A DNA stretch of 64,000 nucleotides from an uncultured Opitutaceae bacterium (GTDB lineage Bacteria > Verrucomicrobiota > Verrucomicrobiia > Opitutales > Opitutaceae), in the NCBI GenBank assembly GCA_903929355.1, contig CAIYUN010000058.1, positions 81,219 through 145,218 on the forward strand, read 5' to 3'. Made by a program: the position numbers and the translations under genes. Below the pieces are notes generated by a model. It searched no databases. It was not told the origin of the DNA and saw only the letters and a program-made list of their open reading frames with translations. Below, piece by piece: positions 35,822-44,270 of this stretch. Each line of letters begins with the position of its first letter. Position 1 is the stretch's first letter.

Positions 35822-36964
35822 TCAGAAAAACTTTTTCGCCTTCTCAAAGAAACTCTTCGAGGTCGGCTCGGCGGCGTCACCGCTCACGCGGGCAAACTCC
35901 TCCAGGAGCTTCTTTTGCTCGGCGGTGAGGCTCTGCGGGACCTCGACATGGACGCGCACGAGCTGGTCGCCCTGGCGGCTGCCCCGCAGGCTGGGCATGC
36001 CTTTCTCGCGCAGGCGGAACGTCGTGCCGCTCTGCGTCGCGGCGGGGATCTTGAGCGACGCTTTGCCGAAGAGGGTGGGCACCTCGATGCTGCCGCCCAG
36101 CGTGGCGAGGGTGAACTTGACCGGAATCTCGCAAAAAAGGTCGTCGCCCTGGCGCTCGAAAAGCTCGTGGTCGCGCACGGAGAGCACGATGTAGAGATCG
36201 CCGGCCGTGCCGCCCGCGAGACCCGCCTCGCCGTTGCCCGAGGAGCGCAGGCGCGAGCCCGTGTCCACCCCCGGCGGGATCCGCACCGTCAGCTTGGTCG
36301 TCTGGGGGACGCGCCCCTCGCCGCGGCAGGCGGTGCAGACCTTCTCGACCCGCTGGCCGGCGCCGCCGCAGGACGGGCAGACCTGCGTGAACGTGATGAT
36401 GCCCCCGCCACGGCGGACCTGGCCGGCGCCGCGGCAGGTGGGGCAGGTGACGCGCTTCGAGCCGGGCTCGGCCCCGTTGCCGTGGCAGCGTTCGCAGGCC
36501 ATCTGCTTGCGGAACGAGATTTCGCGCTCGAAGCCGCGCGCGGCCTCCTCGAGCGAAATCTCCAGGTCGTAGCGCAGATCGGACCCGTCCTGACCGCCGC
36601 CCCCACCCCCTCCGCCACCGCCAAACATTTCCTCAAAGATGTTGCCCGTCCCACCGCCGCGGCCGAAGACCTCGCGGAAGATGTCGGCGGGGTCGTGAAA
36701 GCCGCCCCCCCCGCCGGTCGGGCCGCGGGCGCCGGGGCCCTCGAACGCGGCGTGGCCGTAGCGATCGTAAGCGGCGCGTTTCTCGTCGTCGCTCAGGATC
36801 TCGTAGGCGTGCGAGACCTTCTTGAACATCTCCTCGGACTCCTTGTTACCGGGATTTTTGTCCGGGTGAAATTGGACCGCCTTCTTGCGGTAGGCCTTCT
36901 TGAGCTCCTCGGGCGTCACAGTTTTCTCGACGCCGAGCAGGTGGTAGTAGTCTTCCTTGGACAT
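35822..36964 (-). CDS. dnaJ: Chaperone protein DnaJ
   Basis: The 380-residue Hsp40 stimulates DnaK ATPase. The J domain (1-70) contains HPDKNPG. A Gly/Phe-rich linker with a polyglycine run follows (about 80-120). The zinc-finger region has four CxxCxGxG repeats ([32 protein letters not shown]), and the C-terminal substrate-binding domains end near 360. It lies downstream of grpE on the same strand, 90 bp apart. No dnaK or hrcA is in the window. Confidence 0.95.
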   Translation of the reverse strand: MSKEDYYHLLGVEKTVTPEELKKAYRKKAVQFHPDKNPGNKESEEMFKKVSHAYEILSDDEKRAAYDRYGHAAFEGPGARGPTGGGGGFHDPADIFREVFGRGGGTGNIFEEMFGGGGGGGGGGQDGSDLRYDLEISLEEAARGFEREISFRKQMACERCHGNGAEPGSKRVTCPTCRGAGQVRRGGGIITFTQVCPSCGGAGQRVEKVCTACRGEGRVPQTTKLTVRIPPGVDTGSRLRSSGNGEAGLAGGTAGDLYIVLSVRDHELFERQGDDLFCEIPVKFTLATLGGSIEVPTLFGKASLKIPAATQSGTTFRLREKGMPSLRGSRQGDQLVRVHVEVPQSLTAEQKKLLEEFARVSGDAAEPTSKSFFEKAKKFF

Positions 36965-36986
36965 GGATTCAGATGAGGCGGTTGCC

Positions 36987-37042
36987 TGGGTGGGTGGCGC
37001 GCTGGTCGCGCCACGTCGCGCGGCGAGCGCGCGACCTACCCA
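36987..37042. repeat. Compound palindrome between grpE and dnaJ
   Basis: The 56 bp contain a perfect stem GTCGCGCG/CGCGCGAC (37015-37035), a GGCGCG/CGCGCC pair before it, and outer arms gggtgggt/acctaccc. It is a strong GC hairpin with no T-run, sitting in the intercistronic gap. Confidence 0.6.
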
Positions 37043-37054
37043 AACGGCCGGAGG

Positions 37055-37618
37055 TCAGTGCTTCCCCTCCTTTGCCGGGCCGGAGGAGACGACGACGCTG
37101 GCGGGGCGGAGGAGACGGCCGTTGAGCGAGTAGCCGGTGCGCACAACCGTGAGGACATGCTCGGCTTTTACATCGGGACTGGGCGCGTGCGAGATGGCCT
37201 CGTGCTGGTGCGGATCGAACAACTGACCGGCGGGGTTGATCTCCTTGAGCCCATGGTTGGCGAGGGCGCTTTTGAGCTGCTGCATCACCAGCTCGACGCC
37301 GCCGGCGAGGGATTTGAGGTCGGCGTTGGGGGCCTTGGTGGCGGCGAGGCCGAGGGCGAGGTTGTCGAGCGCCGGGAGGAGGTCCTCCAAGACACGGCCG
37401 GCGGCAAACTGGCGCAGCTCGTCCTTCTCCTTGACGGTGCGGCGGCGGAAGTTTTCCAGGTCGGCCGCGAGGCGCAGGTAGCGGTCGAGGTTGGCGGCGG
37501 CCTCCGCCCGAGCAGTGACGAGGGCGTCCTCGGTCGAAGCGGCGTCCGCCGTCGCTGCGCTTTGGCGCGACAAGGGATCGGTTGGGTTTTCGGCGGAAAA
37601 GTCGGTGGGATCAGGCAT
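37055..37618 (-). CDS. grpE: Nucleotide exchange factor GrpE
   Basis: The 187-residue protein has an acidic N-terminus, a long helix containing DLENFRRRTVKEKDELRQFA, and the C-terminal beta domain with the blocks LVMQQLKSALANHGLKEINP, FDPHQHEAIS and VVRTGYSLNGRLLRPASVVV. It releases ADP from DnaK. The ATG at 37618 gives the usual MPDPTD-type acidic start; the frame is open 13 codons further up. Confidence 0.93.
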   Translation of the reverse strand: MPDPTDFSAENPTDPLSRQSAATADAASTEDALVTARAEAAANLDRYLRLAADLENFRRRTVKEKDELRQFAAGRVLEDLLPALDNLALGLAATKAPNADLKSLAGGVELVMQQLKSALANHGLKEINPAGQLFDPHQHEAISHAPSPDVKAEHVLTVVRTGYSLNGRLLRPASVVVSSGPAKEGKH

Positions 37619-38010
37619 GGGAGGGTTGAACCATGCAAGGGTGGCGGGAATCTTCAAGCTCCGCGATGCGTAGGGGGGGCAGAGGCCAGAGGCCAGAGGT
37701 CAGAAGACGGGGGTGCATTCAGGACATCCTATCCGGAAACCGAACGATGGGATGTTCAGGAGGAAACGGTGGGAATAGAGGTACGGAAGTCGGAGCTTTT
37801 AACCACGGATTGCGCGGATCGTCACGGATGGCAGAGGGACGGAAACCACGAAGGGTTAACCACTGATGCACACTGATTGGCACTGATGAACGGAGGGACC
37901 AGAGTCAGGCCGAACCGGGGGTTGGGAAGAATTCTGTGGTTCTGTCCGTCCTCTCGGCACGTATGCAACCTTCAGGCGATCACATATTCATCGGGTCTGC
38001 AGCTCGCGGC
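37619..38010. other. Repeat-rich region upstream of grpE
   Basis: There is no gene. It holds aggccagaggccagaggtca (37683), ttaaccacggattgcgcgga (37798) and ttaaccactgatgcacactg (37857) followed by attggcactgatg, which are repeats of two families. The grpE promoter must be here, but I see no CIRCE-like inverted repeat. Confidence 0.5.
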
Positions 38011-38988
38011 CTAAGCGGCGGGGAAAATGCATTGGGAGTCCTTGCCACTGAATCCAAAGGTCTCCAGCAACACGGTATCCTCCACCACCGTGAGGACGGA
38101 ATTCGAAGAATAAGGCACCAAAACATTATCCCCGCGCTTCAATTCTCCGTGTTCGGAAGTGAGCCGGCCTTCGACGACGCTCAGGATAGATGGTCCAGCG
38201 CCCGCAACAGAATTCAAGGTTTTGCCCGCCGCGTGGATCGAGCGGGTAATTTGAAACTCGCGCACAAAGGCCAGCGCGGCAACCTTGCGCGCGGCCTTCA
38301 CCAGCTTTGGCGGCGGGGCGTCCCAGAGGATGGATTGGAGGGACTCGGCGACGTGGAGCTGGCGGGGTTTGCCGTCGAGGCCCACGCGGCCCCAGTCGTA
38401 GACCCGGTAGGTCGTGTCGGAGTTTTGCTGGATCTCGAGAATGAGATTGCCACCGTCGATCGCGTGGACCTGCCCGCTGCACACGAGCACGGAGTCGCCC
38501 GCCGCCACCGGCACGCGGTTCACGCACTCCTCCAAGGTGCCGGCGGCGATGGCCGATTCGAACCGCTCACGGGTCACGCCGGGCCGCAGGCCGATGACGA
38601 GATGGGCGCCGGGCTCGGCGGCGGCGACGAACCAGTTTTCCGTCTTCGGCTCGCCGCCGAGCGACGGCGCGACGTCCGCAGGCGGGTGGACCTGGAGGCT
38701 CAGCCGTTCGCGGCAATCGAGCCACTTCACCAGAATGGGAAAAGGTTGGTCCGCCGGCCAATTCGGGCCCATCACCTCGGCGGAGTGGCGTTGGATCACC
38801 TCGCGCAGGGTGAGCCCGTCGAACTCGCCGCCGACCACGACGGATTGCGCCTCGGGCCGGTCCACGATCTCCCAGCTCTCGCCGATGGGCCGGCCCGGCG
38901 GCAGCGCGCGACCCAGGGCGGTTTCCAGGGCGCGGCCACCCCAGACGCGTTCCTGGTTAAGCGGTTTGAAGCGGAGGAAGGAGGGCAT
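38011..38988 (-). CDS. manA: Mannose-6-phosphate isomerase, class I
   Basis: The 325-residue zinc enzyme interconverts mannose-6-P and fructose-6-P. Its cupin metal site is visible in LSLQVHPP and in KTENWFV (Glu), with SGQVHAIDGGNLILEIQQNS giving the second half and YRVYDWGR the conserved C-terminal block. The length fits the short bacterial form (YvyI-like, about 315-320 residues). Flanking DNA is repeats, so it seems to be transcribed alone. Confidence 0.93.
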   Translation of the reverse strand: MPSFLRFKPLNQERVWGGRALETALGRALPPGRPIGESWEIVDRPEAQSVVVGGEFDGLTLREVIQRHSAEVMGPNWPADQPFPILVKWLDCRERLSLQVHPPADVAPSLGGEPKTENWFVAAAEPGAHLVIGLRPGVTRERFESAIAAGTLEECVNRVPVAAGDSVLVCSGQVHAIDGGNLILEIQQNSDTTYRVYDWGRVGLDGKPRQLHVAESLQSILWDAPPPKLVKAARKVAALAFVREFQITRSIHAAGKTLNSVAGAGPSILSVVEGRLTSEHGELKRGDNVLVPYSSNSVLTVVEDTVLLETFGFSGKDSQCIFPAA

Positions 38989-39136
38989 GGTCGGAAAGGG
39001 TGAAGGATGAATGATGAATGATGAAGCCGGAAAACGGAGATCAAGGGTTGATTGCCGGCGCGATCCCTCTGATCAGTCGGAACGGTCTGATCCACCGGCG
39101 TGGCCCGGCGGTGCGACGATACGCCGTGGCCGAGAC

Positions 39137-39166
39137 AAAAAAAGGGGCGTCGGCAAGCGACGCCCC
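39137..39166 (-). terminator. Rho-independent terminator of the Pro/Gly-rich gene
   Basis: On the minus strand a perfect 9-bp stem GGGGCGTCG/CGACGCCCC with a 5-nt loop is followed by seven Ts, about 22 bp after the stop codon at 39189. Confidence 0.88.
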
Positions 39167-39188
39167 GGGGAATTGGATGCTCGAGCGG

Positions 39189-39722
39189 TTAGTTGCCGGT
39201 GCCGCTCGCATCGGCGGGGCCACCAGGCCCGCCGCCGGGGGGTGGACCGAAGTCACCGGGGCCACCGCCGCCTGGCCCAAAATCGGGGGGCGGACCACCC
39301 GGGCCGCCGGGTGGGGGCCCGCCGGGACCGAAATCAGGCGGGCCACCATCGGGACCAAAATCAGGGGGAGGCCCACCTGGACCGCCCGGGGGCCCGCCGC
39401 GGCGGCCACGACCGCGAGGGCCGCCCGGCCCACCAGGCGGCGGACCATTGAAATCGGAAGGCGGCCCGTCCGGTGGAGGGCCGAAGTCGCCCGGTCCCGG
39501 GCCATCGCCGGGGCCGGCCTGGTCGTCGGCGTCGGGGGTGGGATTGGCCTCGCCCTCTTCGGCGATCTGCGGGGCGAAGGAGTTGATGGGATGGAGCGCG
39601 GGCTTGGGTCGGGCTTGGGTGGGAGCGGCGTTAGCCTGGGCGCAGATATACGAGTAAGCGGTGAACGAGGTGGCGCCCAGCAACAGGCCGGCGACGAGGG
39701 TGAGTTTGGTTTTGGTTTGCAT
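39189..39722 (-). CDS. Secreted Pro/Gly/Asp-rich low-complexity protein
   Basis: The 177-residue protein has an N-terminal signal-like segment, MQTKTKLTLVAGLLLGATSF followed by TAYSYICAQANA. A short linker leads to about 110 residues made almost only of Pro, Gly, Asp and Phe in imperfect units such as GGPPPDFGP, with a basic GRGRRGG patch in the middle. There is a start preceded by a purine-rich stretch and a strong terminator, so it is probably expressed. It is likely an unstructured envelope or matrix protein; no family is recognised. Confidence 0.7.
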   Translation of the reverse strand: MQTKTKLTLVAGLLLGATSFTAYSYICAQANAAPTQARPKPALHPINSFAPQIAEEGEANPTPDADDQAGPGDGPGPGDFGPPPDGPPSDFNGPPPGGPGGPRGRGRRGGPPGGPGGPPPDFGPDGGPPDFGPGGPPPGGPGGPPPDFGPGGGGPGDFGPPPGGGPGGPADASGTGN

Positions 39723-39858
39723 GGTGGGAGGGAGTTGGGCCGACCCGATTTAACAACGTTTTTGTTAAGGCATGATGTGGTTCAAAGGGGGAAATGATCA
39801 AGGAGGGGTAAAAAAGAGGGGGATCAGGGAGGAGAGAGATAAAGAGAAAAGAGAAAGA

Positions 39859-40275
39859 TTATGGGGGTGGTGGCGGGGCAACCGGGCCACTGAGGCGGCG
39901 GCAGATGTAGTCACGGTAGCACTCGATGGGCACCCGCGGACAACGGCGCACACTGTCCGGCCCCCGCAGGTCGAGCACGGTCAGCGCACCCGAGTCCACC
40001 TCGTTGTTGAGGTGCCGCACGGTACAGCCCAGCTTGCGGGCAATCTCAGTGAGCAGGACGGTGGTGCGGCCAAGGAAGTCGAGCGACGGAGGGCAGACGG
40101 TCACCCCGGCGGCGGACGGACTCCCAAAGGCGAGACGGCCGGGCCGGGCTTTACGGTGCAGGGAATGCAAGCTCCCCACACGCAAAGGCTTCACTGGCCG
40201 CCTTGCGCTGACCGTATCCAGTGGGGGCAAATTTTTCACATTATTGACCGATATATGTTGTTTTTTAGATGACAT
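39859..40275 (-). CDS. Helix-turn-helix DNA-binding protein (MerR/excisionase-like)
   Basis: The 138-residue protein starts MSSKKQHISVNNV. The C-terminal half, LLTEIARKLGCTVRHLNNEV followed by DSGALTVLDLRGP and RVPIECYRDYICRRLSG, reads as a winged helix-turn-helix of the MerR/Xis type, with recognition helix, wing and an arginine-rich end. It is divergent from the LexA-fold gene at 40339, with a 63-bp AT-rich space between. The pair may cross-regulate. Confidence 0.6.
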   Translation of the reverse strand: MSSKKQHISVNNVKNLPPLDTVSARRPVKPLRVGSLHSLHRKARPGRLAFGSPSAAGVTVCPPSLDFLGRTTVLLTEIARKLGCTVRHLNNEVDSGALTVLDLRGPDSVRRCPRVPIECYRDYICRRLSGPVAPPPPP

Positions 40276-40338
40276 GGTATCTAATATGTAAATTACAGTT
40301 TGCATAAGTCAACAAATCAAAATAAGAAAGTTGCTTTA
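40276..40338. promoter_or_regulatory. AT-rich divergent control region
   Basis: This 63-bp space, together with the first codons of the minus gene, is strikingly AT-rich compared with its surroundings. It must hold both divergent promoters. TTGCAT near 40290 could be a -35 for the + gene. No clear operator palindrome is visible. Confidence 0.4.
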
Positions 40339-40932
40339 ATGAACAACGAAATCGCCACTCTATCGCGCACGCTTCGGGACCGGATGGACTGGACCCAAGA
40401 GGAGCTCGCCGACCGCTTGTTGATCACGCGCAATTACCTGTCGCTGGTCGAGGGGGGCAAGAAAACCGGATCGGCGCGCTTATTGACCGCCCTCATGGCG
40501 CTCTCGGCGCAGCATGAACCAGGTGGCACGATTGCGGCGGGGCCAACTATCCGCCGGGTTCCCGTGTTGTCCTGGGTGGTCACCGGCAGGGCGGCGGCAC
40601 CCGGCCCGGTGGTGCGGGCCGGTGGGGAGCAAGTGGCCACAGTCAGCTTGGATCCGTGGGCATTCGCGGTGGAGATCGAGGGGGATGCGATGTTGCCCGA
40701 TTTCAAGCCCGGCGACCGCGTGGTGGTGGCCCCCGGCGCGGAGCTGCGTCCCGGCGGGCCAGTGCTCGCCGGACTTAAGCCGGGCGGGCTGGTGTTGCGG
40801 TTGTTTCACCGGCTCGACCCGCAGACGATCAGGCTCTCCAGTTTGCGGCCCGAGATTTATCCCTCGCTGGACTGCCAGCCCGGCGGGCTGCGCTGGCTGT
40901 GGCCGGTGGAGGAGCTGAGCCGGAAGCTGTAG
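40339..40932 (+). CDS. XRE/LexA-fold repressor with degenerate S24 peptidase domain
   Basis: The 197-residue protein has an XRE helix-turn-helix at about 5-55 (WTQEELADRLLITRNYLSLV) and a C-terminal S24/LexA-like fold (about 74-195). The catalytic Ser of the G-D-S-M motif is Ala: residues 115-118 read GDAM. The partner Lys is also not found; the equivalent strand reads GLVLRLFHR. Self-cleavage is therefore unlikely, so this would be a repressor not inactivated by the RecA route. A phage-derived or domesticated regulator is possible. Confidence 0.8.
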   Translation: MNNEIATLSRTLRDRMDWTQEELADRLLITRNYLSLVEGGKKTGSARLLTALMALSAQHEPGGTIAAGPTIRRVPVLSWVVTGRAAAPGPVVRAGGEQVATVSLDPWAFAVEIEGDAMLPDFKPGDRVVVAPGAELRPGGPVLAGLKPGGLVLRLFHRLDPQTIRLSSLRPEIYPSLDCQPGGLRWLWPVEELSRKL

Positions 40933-40937
40933 GAAAG

Positions 40938-40982
40938 GATATCCGCCTTCGCCGAGGCTTTGGCGCGACAAGAGGACTGAAA
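40938..40982. repeat. REP-like element
   Basis: The unit atccgccttcgccgaggctt is followed by tggcgcgacaagagg. It lies a few bases after the repressor stop codon. Confidence 0.6.
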
Positions 40983-41110
40983 GCTGAAGGGCTGAAAACG
41001 GAGTTTGGCCACAAATAGGCACAAGAATCCAAGGGCAAAGGGACACCTGCGTCGCGCCCAGAGGCGCGCGAAGGAACAAGGACAGGGAGGTGGCGGGCCA
41101 GCTGCACTGA

Positions 41111-41195
41111 TTCATCCTTCTCCTTCCTCTTTATCTTTTATCAGGACCCCGCCCTCGGGGGGAGAAAGATAAAGAGGAATGAGAAAGATCACGGA
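41111..41195. repeat. Polypyrimidine/polypurine hairpin element
   Basis: The arm ccttcctctttatctttt is followed by a 25-nt GC-rich loop and the near-complementary arm gaaagataaagaggaatgag. The same design recurs at 44568-44647, and single arms lie near 39812, 47829, 50699 and 54582. It could fold into a long hairpin after the minus-strand gene ending at 41201. Confidence 0.7.
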
Positions 41196-41200
41196 CGTAA

Positions 41201-41947
41201 TCAGCGGGTGGGGGTTTTGGCGTCGAGGGTTTCCAGCCAGTGGGTGAGGAAGAACTTTTTTTCGGCCGGCATGATCGTCTTGCCCGCCGGGCCAACCAAG
41301 GGGCGCAGCGCGGTCGTCATTTGCAGGGTGACGAGCAGAAAAATGATGATCCAGGCCTTGAGGCCCGCCTCCGAGCGGAGGCCGAAGTGGTGAAACGCGC
41401 GGGCCAGAAACCGCACACCAAAGCCCACCGCGACCAGCCAAAAAGCCAGGTGGAGCGCGCCCATGGTCGCCACCGACTCCGTGGACTGGGAGAAGATCCA
41501 CGCCACCGGGGCGAAACCGACCAGCAAGAGCGTGGTGAGTGCGAGCAGGCCACCAAGCGCGCCGGCCACCTCCCGCCACCGGGCCGCCGATCCGCCCAGG
41601 CACGAGAAGATGTAGAGACTCGGCAGACAAATGACCCCGGCGGCGAGGAGGCCCGCCGTGATCTTGAGCGGCGCGAGCCACCATTGGGCGCCACCGGAAA
41701 AGCTGCCGACAATCAGGCCGTATCCGGCGATGAAAACCAAGGCCAGGGCGAACAGGAGGCCGATGACCCGCCCGGGCGAGGCCCCCTGGCTGAGTTGAAA
41801 CATGATCCGGCGCGGGTGGCGCAGAACGGCCTCGACCACACCGGCGGCGCCGGCAACCGGGCCGAGGTCGTTGGGATCCTCGCCGAGCGCAGATTCGGCG
41901 GCAAAGGCGGGCAGGGGAGGGGGCTGGTTGTCGGCGTAGGGGTTCAT
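41201..41947 (-). CDS. YIP1-like multi-spanning membrane protein
   Basis: The 248-residue protein begins with a Pro-rich cytoplasmic N-terminus (MNPYADNQPPPLP) and then has about six hydrophobic helices from residue 60 onward, ending with THWLETLDAKTPTR. The arrangement recalls YIP1-domain proteins, but there is no diagnostic motif. It is followed (on its strand) by the hairpin element at 41111-41195. Confidence 0.6.
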   Translation of the reverse strand: MNPYADNQPPPLPAFAAESALGEDPNDLGPVAGAAGVVEAVLRHPRRIMFQLSQGASPGRVIGLLFALALVFIAGYGLIVGSFSGGAQWWLAPLKITAGLLAAGVICLPSLYIFSCLGGSAARWREVAGALGGLLALTTLLLVGFAPVAWIFSQSTESVATMGALHLAFWLVAVGFGVRFLARAFHHFGLRSEAGLKAWIIIFLLVTLQMTTALRPLVGPAGKTIMPAEKKFFLTHWLETLDAKTPTR

Positions 41948-42011
41948 GGGAAGGGGGATAGTTCTTGGTGCGATGTTCTTCGTTTTTGGTTTCTGATATT
42001 TGAGTATTGGC

Positions 42012-42140
42012 TTGTGGCGCCGAAGGCTCGGCGTAGGCGGATGCTTGGGGCCTTGCTCGTTCTCGTTCTCTTGCTCGTTTTCGTTCTCAATGGTTTTCCG
42101 ACGGGAGCACGAGGAGGATTACGAGAACGATTCGGAGTGA
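42012..42140. repeat. REP-like and CTCGTTCTC-type repeats
   Basis: A REP-like gaaggctcggcgtaggcgg near 42020 is followed by ttctcgttctcttgctcg and, after about 40 bp, by acgagaacgattcgg. The second unit matches the element at 45948 in its arms and in the central tggttttccgac. Confidence 0.6.
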
Positions 42141-42146
42141 GGACGC

Positions 42147-42857
42147 TCAGAGCTCCCGGACGGAATGGAGGACCGACTCGAAGAAGTTTCCGTGCAGGGC
42201 GTCGGCGCGGAGGAGTTCGACGGGGAGCGAGGGGGTGCCGATGAAGGGGCGCAGGATCCAAGAAACCTGGGCGCCGAGGAGCAGGTTGACGGACAGCCAG
42301 GCAAAGAGGATCCGCCGGGCCGGCCCCGGGCCGCCACCCAGGTGCCGCAGCAACTGCCACAGGCGCAGGTTGGCCGTAACCCCCGCCAGCGCGATCACCG
42401 CCACCAGGGTGAGGAGCATCACGCGGTGTGCGGCCATCGACTCCGGCGCGCCGTTGACGAGGGGCGGGAGGTTCCACACGAGAAAGGCCATCAATGGGCT
42501 GAAGGCGCCGAGGATGGCGGCAGCGAGAGCGAAGCTCATCAGGACGGCGGCGAACGCCTCGCGCAGGCGCAGGTTGAGCCCGAGGAGCGGGGCGAGCATG
42601 CCGTTGAGGAGGGCGTTGCCGGCGGCGGTCGCGAGGAGCACGAGGGGCAGCTTGACGGCCGCGAAGGCGGCCTGTTCGGGCGCCCGCCAGCAACCCATCG
42701 CCGCGCCAAACGCGCCGCCGCCGAGGGCGATCACCGCGACCTGCTGCCAGGTCCGGCCGGCGGTCCAGCCGCGGATCCAGGCCGCCATCGCGTCGGCCTC
42801 GCCGCGCAGGAGCAGGCCGAGGGACCAAGGGGCTTTGGAAGGGAGAGTCGGGTTCAT
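42147..42857 (-). CDS. Multi-spanning membrane protein
   Basis: The 236-residue protein, started at the ATG at 42857 ([14 protein letters not shown]), has about five hydrophobic helices with a conserved-looking ATAAGNALLNGMLAPLLGL segment. I recognise no family, although size and topology resemble the YIP1-like neighbour. Its start overlaps the stop of the upstream gene by a few bases, so the two are cotranscribed. Confidence 0.6.
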   Translation of the reverse strand: MNPTLPSKAPWSLGLLLRGEADAMAAWIRGWTAGRTWQQVAVIALGGGAFGAAMGCWRAPEQAAFAAVKLPLVLLATAAGNALLNGMLAPLLGLNLRLREAFAAVLMSFALAAAILGAFSPLMAFLVWNLPPLVNGAPESMAAHRVMLLTLVAVIALAGVTANLRLWQLLRHLGGGPGPARRILFAWLSVNLLLGAQVSWILRPFIGTPSLPVELLRADALHGNFFESVLHSVREL

Positions 42858-43285
42858 GGCGCAATCGCGGGCGGAACAACCCCGCCCCGCTCGACAGGGC
42901 CGGGCTGGCCCATGAGTTGCCTTGGGCCGTTTCTGCGGGAACGACCCGCGATCATCGCGGCCCCCGCGTAGAGCAGCAGCCAAGGCAATGCCAACACCGG
43001 CCCGTACCCGAAGCCGTACAAACACACGAAACTGAATGCCGAGTCTGTCGTTGCATCGTCAATCATTTCGCGCGGCGGATTTCCACCCTTGAATTCATTC
43101 AGCAGCTGCATCGCATGGTGGTAGTAAACGGCCTCCGACAACCAAGTCAGACCCCACACGCCGAAGACCGTGATAACCGCCATGAGCCACCAAGGCAAGC
43201 GCCGGGGCGAAGTCCACCGCAGGAGCAGCAGAGCGGGTGGCAACAACGCCGCAGTTTCGACCAGAAAATCGGAAAGCTTATTCAT
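42854..43285 (-). CDS. Small membrane protein
   Basis: The 143-residue protein has three or four hydrophobic helices and a soluble loop with [20 protein letters not shown]. It overlaps prmA upstream by 8 bp and the next membrane gene downstream by 4 bp. The three genes thus form one transcription unit behind prmA. No function can be assigned. Confidence 0.55.
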   Translation of the reverse strand: MNKLSDFLVETAALLPPALLLLRWTSPRRLPWWLMAVITVFGVWGLTWLSEAVYYHHAMQLLNEFKGGNPPREMIDDATTDSAFSFVCLYGFGYGPVLALPWLLLYAGAAMIAGRSRRNGPRQLMGQPGPVERGGVVPPAIAP

Positions 43286-44270
43286 GTCGGGACGCTGGCC
43301 TGACCAGCCTCAAATCCGACCACTCGCCGAGGGTGCGGCTGGCGATCGGCCATCCTGGTGCGGCCTTGGCGAACACCACCCGCACCTGCTCCAGCTCGAC
43401 CGCGAGGATGCCGCTCAGCACGAGCTCTCCGCCGGGGGCGACCGCGGCCACCAGCTCCGGGGCGAAGCGCATGAGAACGTCGGCCTGGATGTTGGCGAGC
43501 ACCAGCTCGGCCTTCCGCCCGGCGAGGCCGGTGGTGAGGTCGGCGACAGAAAACTGGACGCGGTCCGCGAGCCCGTTGAGCACAGCGTTCTCCTGGCTCA
43601 CGCGCACAGCCTCGGGATCGAGGTCGAAACCGGTCACGTCGCCAAAGCCCAGCCGCGCCGCCGACAGCGCCAGGATCCCCGATCCGCACCCCGCATCCAT
43701 CACCCGCATTTTCTGAATTCCGCGTTCCGCTTTCCTGGGCGTACCGGGGCCAGGCACAGGTGGACGCCCCGGCACCCCGGATTCCGTCTTGGCCAATCCA
43801 AAGTCCAAATTCCCCGATCCCAAATCCGCAAAGGCCACCAGTCGTTCGCAGCAGAGCCGCGTGGTCTCGTGGTTGCCGGTGCCGAAGGCGAGGCCAGGGT
43901 CGAGCCAGATGACGGCGTCGCCGGGGAAAAGCGCATAGGTGGCGCGCTCCCAGACCGGGACCCAGTGCAGCCGACCGAAGCGCCACGCCTTGAAATGGGC
44001 CTTGTAGCTGTCGCGCCAGTCCTGGTCGGCCAGCGCGCGCACCGCCGGCTCGAAGATCGGGGCTGCGCCGGCGGCGGCGAGGAGCGGGACGAGCTCCGCC
44101 CAACGGGCGCGGGCGGTGGGTTCGCCGGGGAAGATGCCCACGACCCACGCGCGGCGCGCGATGGCGTCCTGCAGGAGCGACCAACCGGCCTCGCCGAGCT
44201 CGAGCAGCACGTTATCCGCGGGGTCCGCCAGCGCGGCGGGAATTTCGATTTTGATTTCACAGAGTTCCAT
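43278..44270 (-). CDS. prmA: Ribosomal protein L11 methyltransferase with in-frame repeat insertion
   Basis: The 330-residue SAM-dependent enzyme trimethylates ribosomal protein L11. Landmarks are [20 protein letters not shown], the [16 protein letters not shown] motif (126-140), the SAM loop [10 protein letters not shown] (191-200) and [11 protein letters not shown], the NPPF-like position. Between LVAFADL and MRVMDAGCG lie about 37 extra residues (151-187) derived from an intergenic repeat. The start [10 protein letters not shown] at 44270 is the family-like one; the frame is open to 44489. Confidence 0.92.
   Translation of the reverse strand: MELCEIKIEIPAALADPADNVLLELGEAGWSLLQDAIARRAWVVGIFPGEPTARARWAELVPLLAAAGAAPIFEPAVRALADQDWRDSYKAHFKAWRFGRLHWVPVWERATYALFPGDAVIWLDPGLAFGTGNHETTRLCCERLVAFADLGSGNLDFGLAKTESGVPGRPPVPGPGTPRKAERGIQKMRVMDAGCGSGILALSAARLGFGDVTGFDLDPEAVRVSQENAVLNGLADRVQFSVADLTTGLAGRKAELVLANIQADVLMRFAPELVAAVAPGGELVLSGILAVELEQVRVVFAKAAPGWPIASRTLGEWSDLRLVRPASRHE
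43710..43838. repeat. In-frame repeat copy inside prmA (gatttgggat/ggaatttgg family)
   Basis: On the + strand the segment contains ccaatccaaagtccaaattc, ccaaatccgcaaagg and, at the other end, tctgaattccgcgttccgc. The same words flank livG and livF (52795-52850, 53646-53790) and lie near 56229-56475. Confidence 0.75.
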
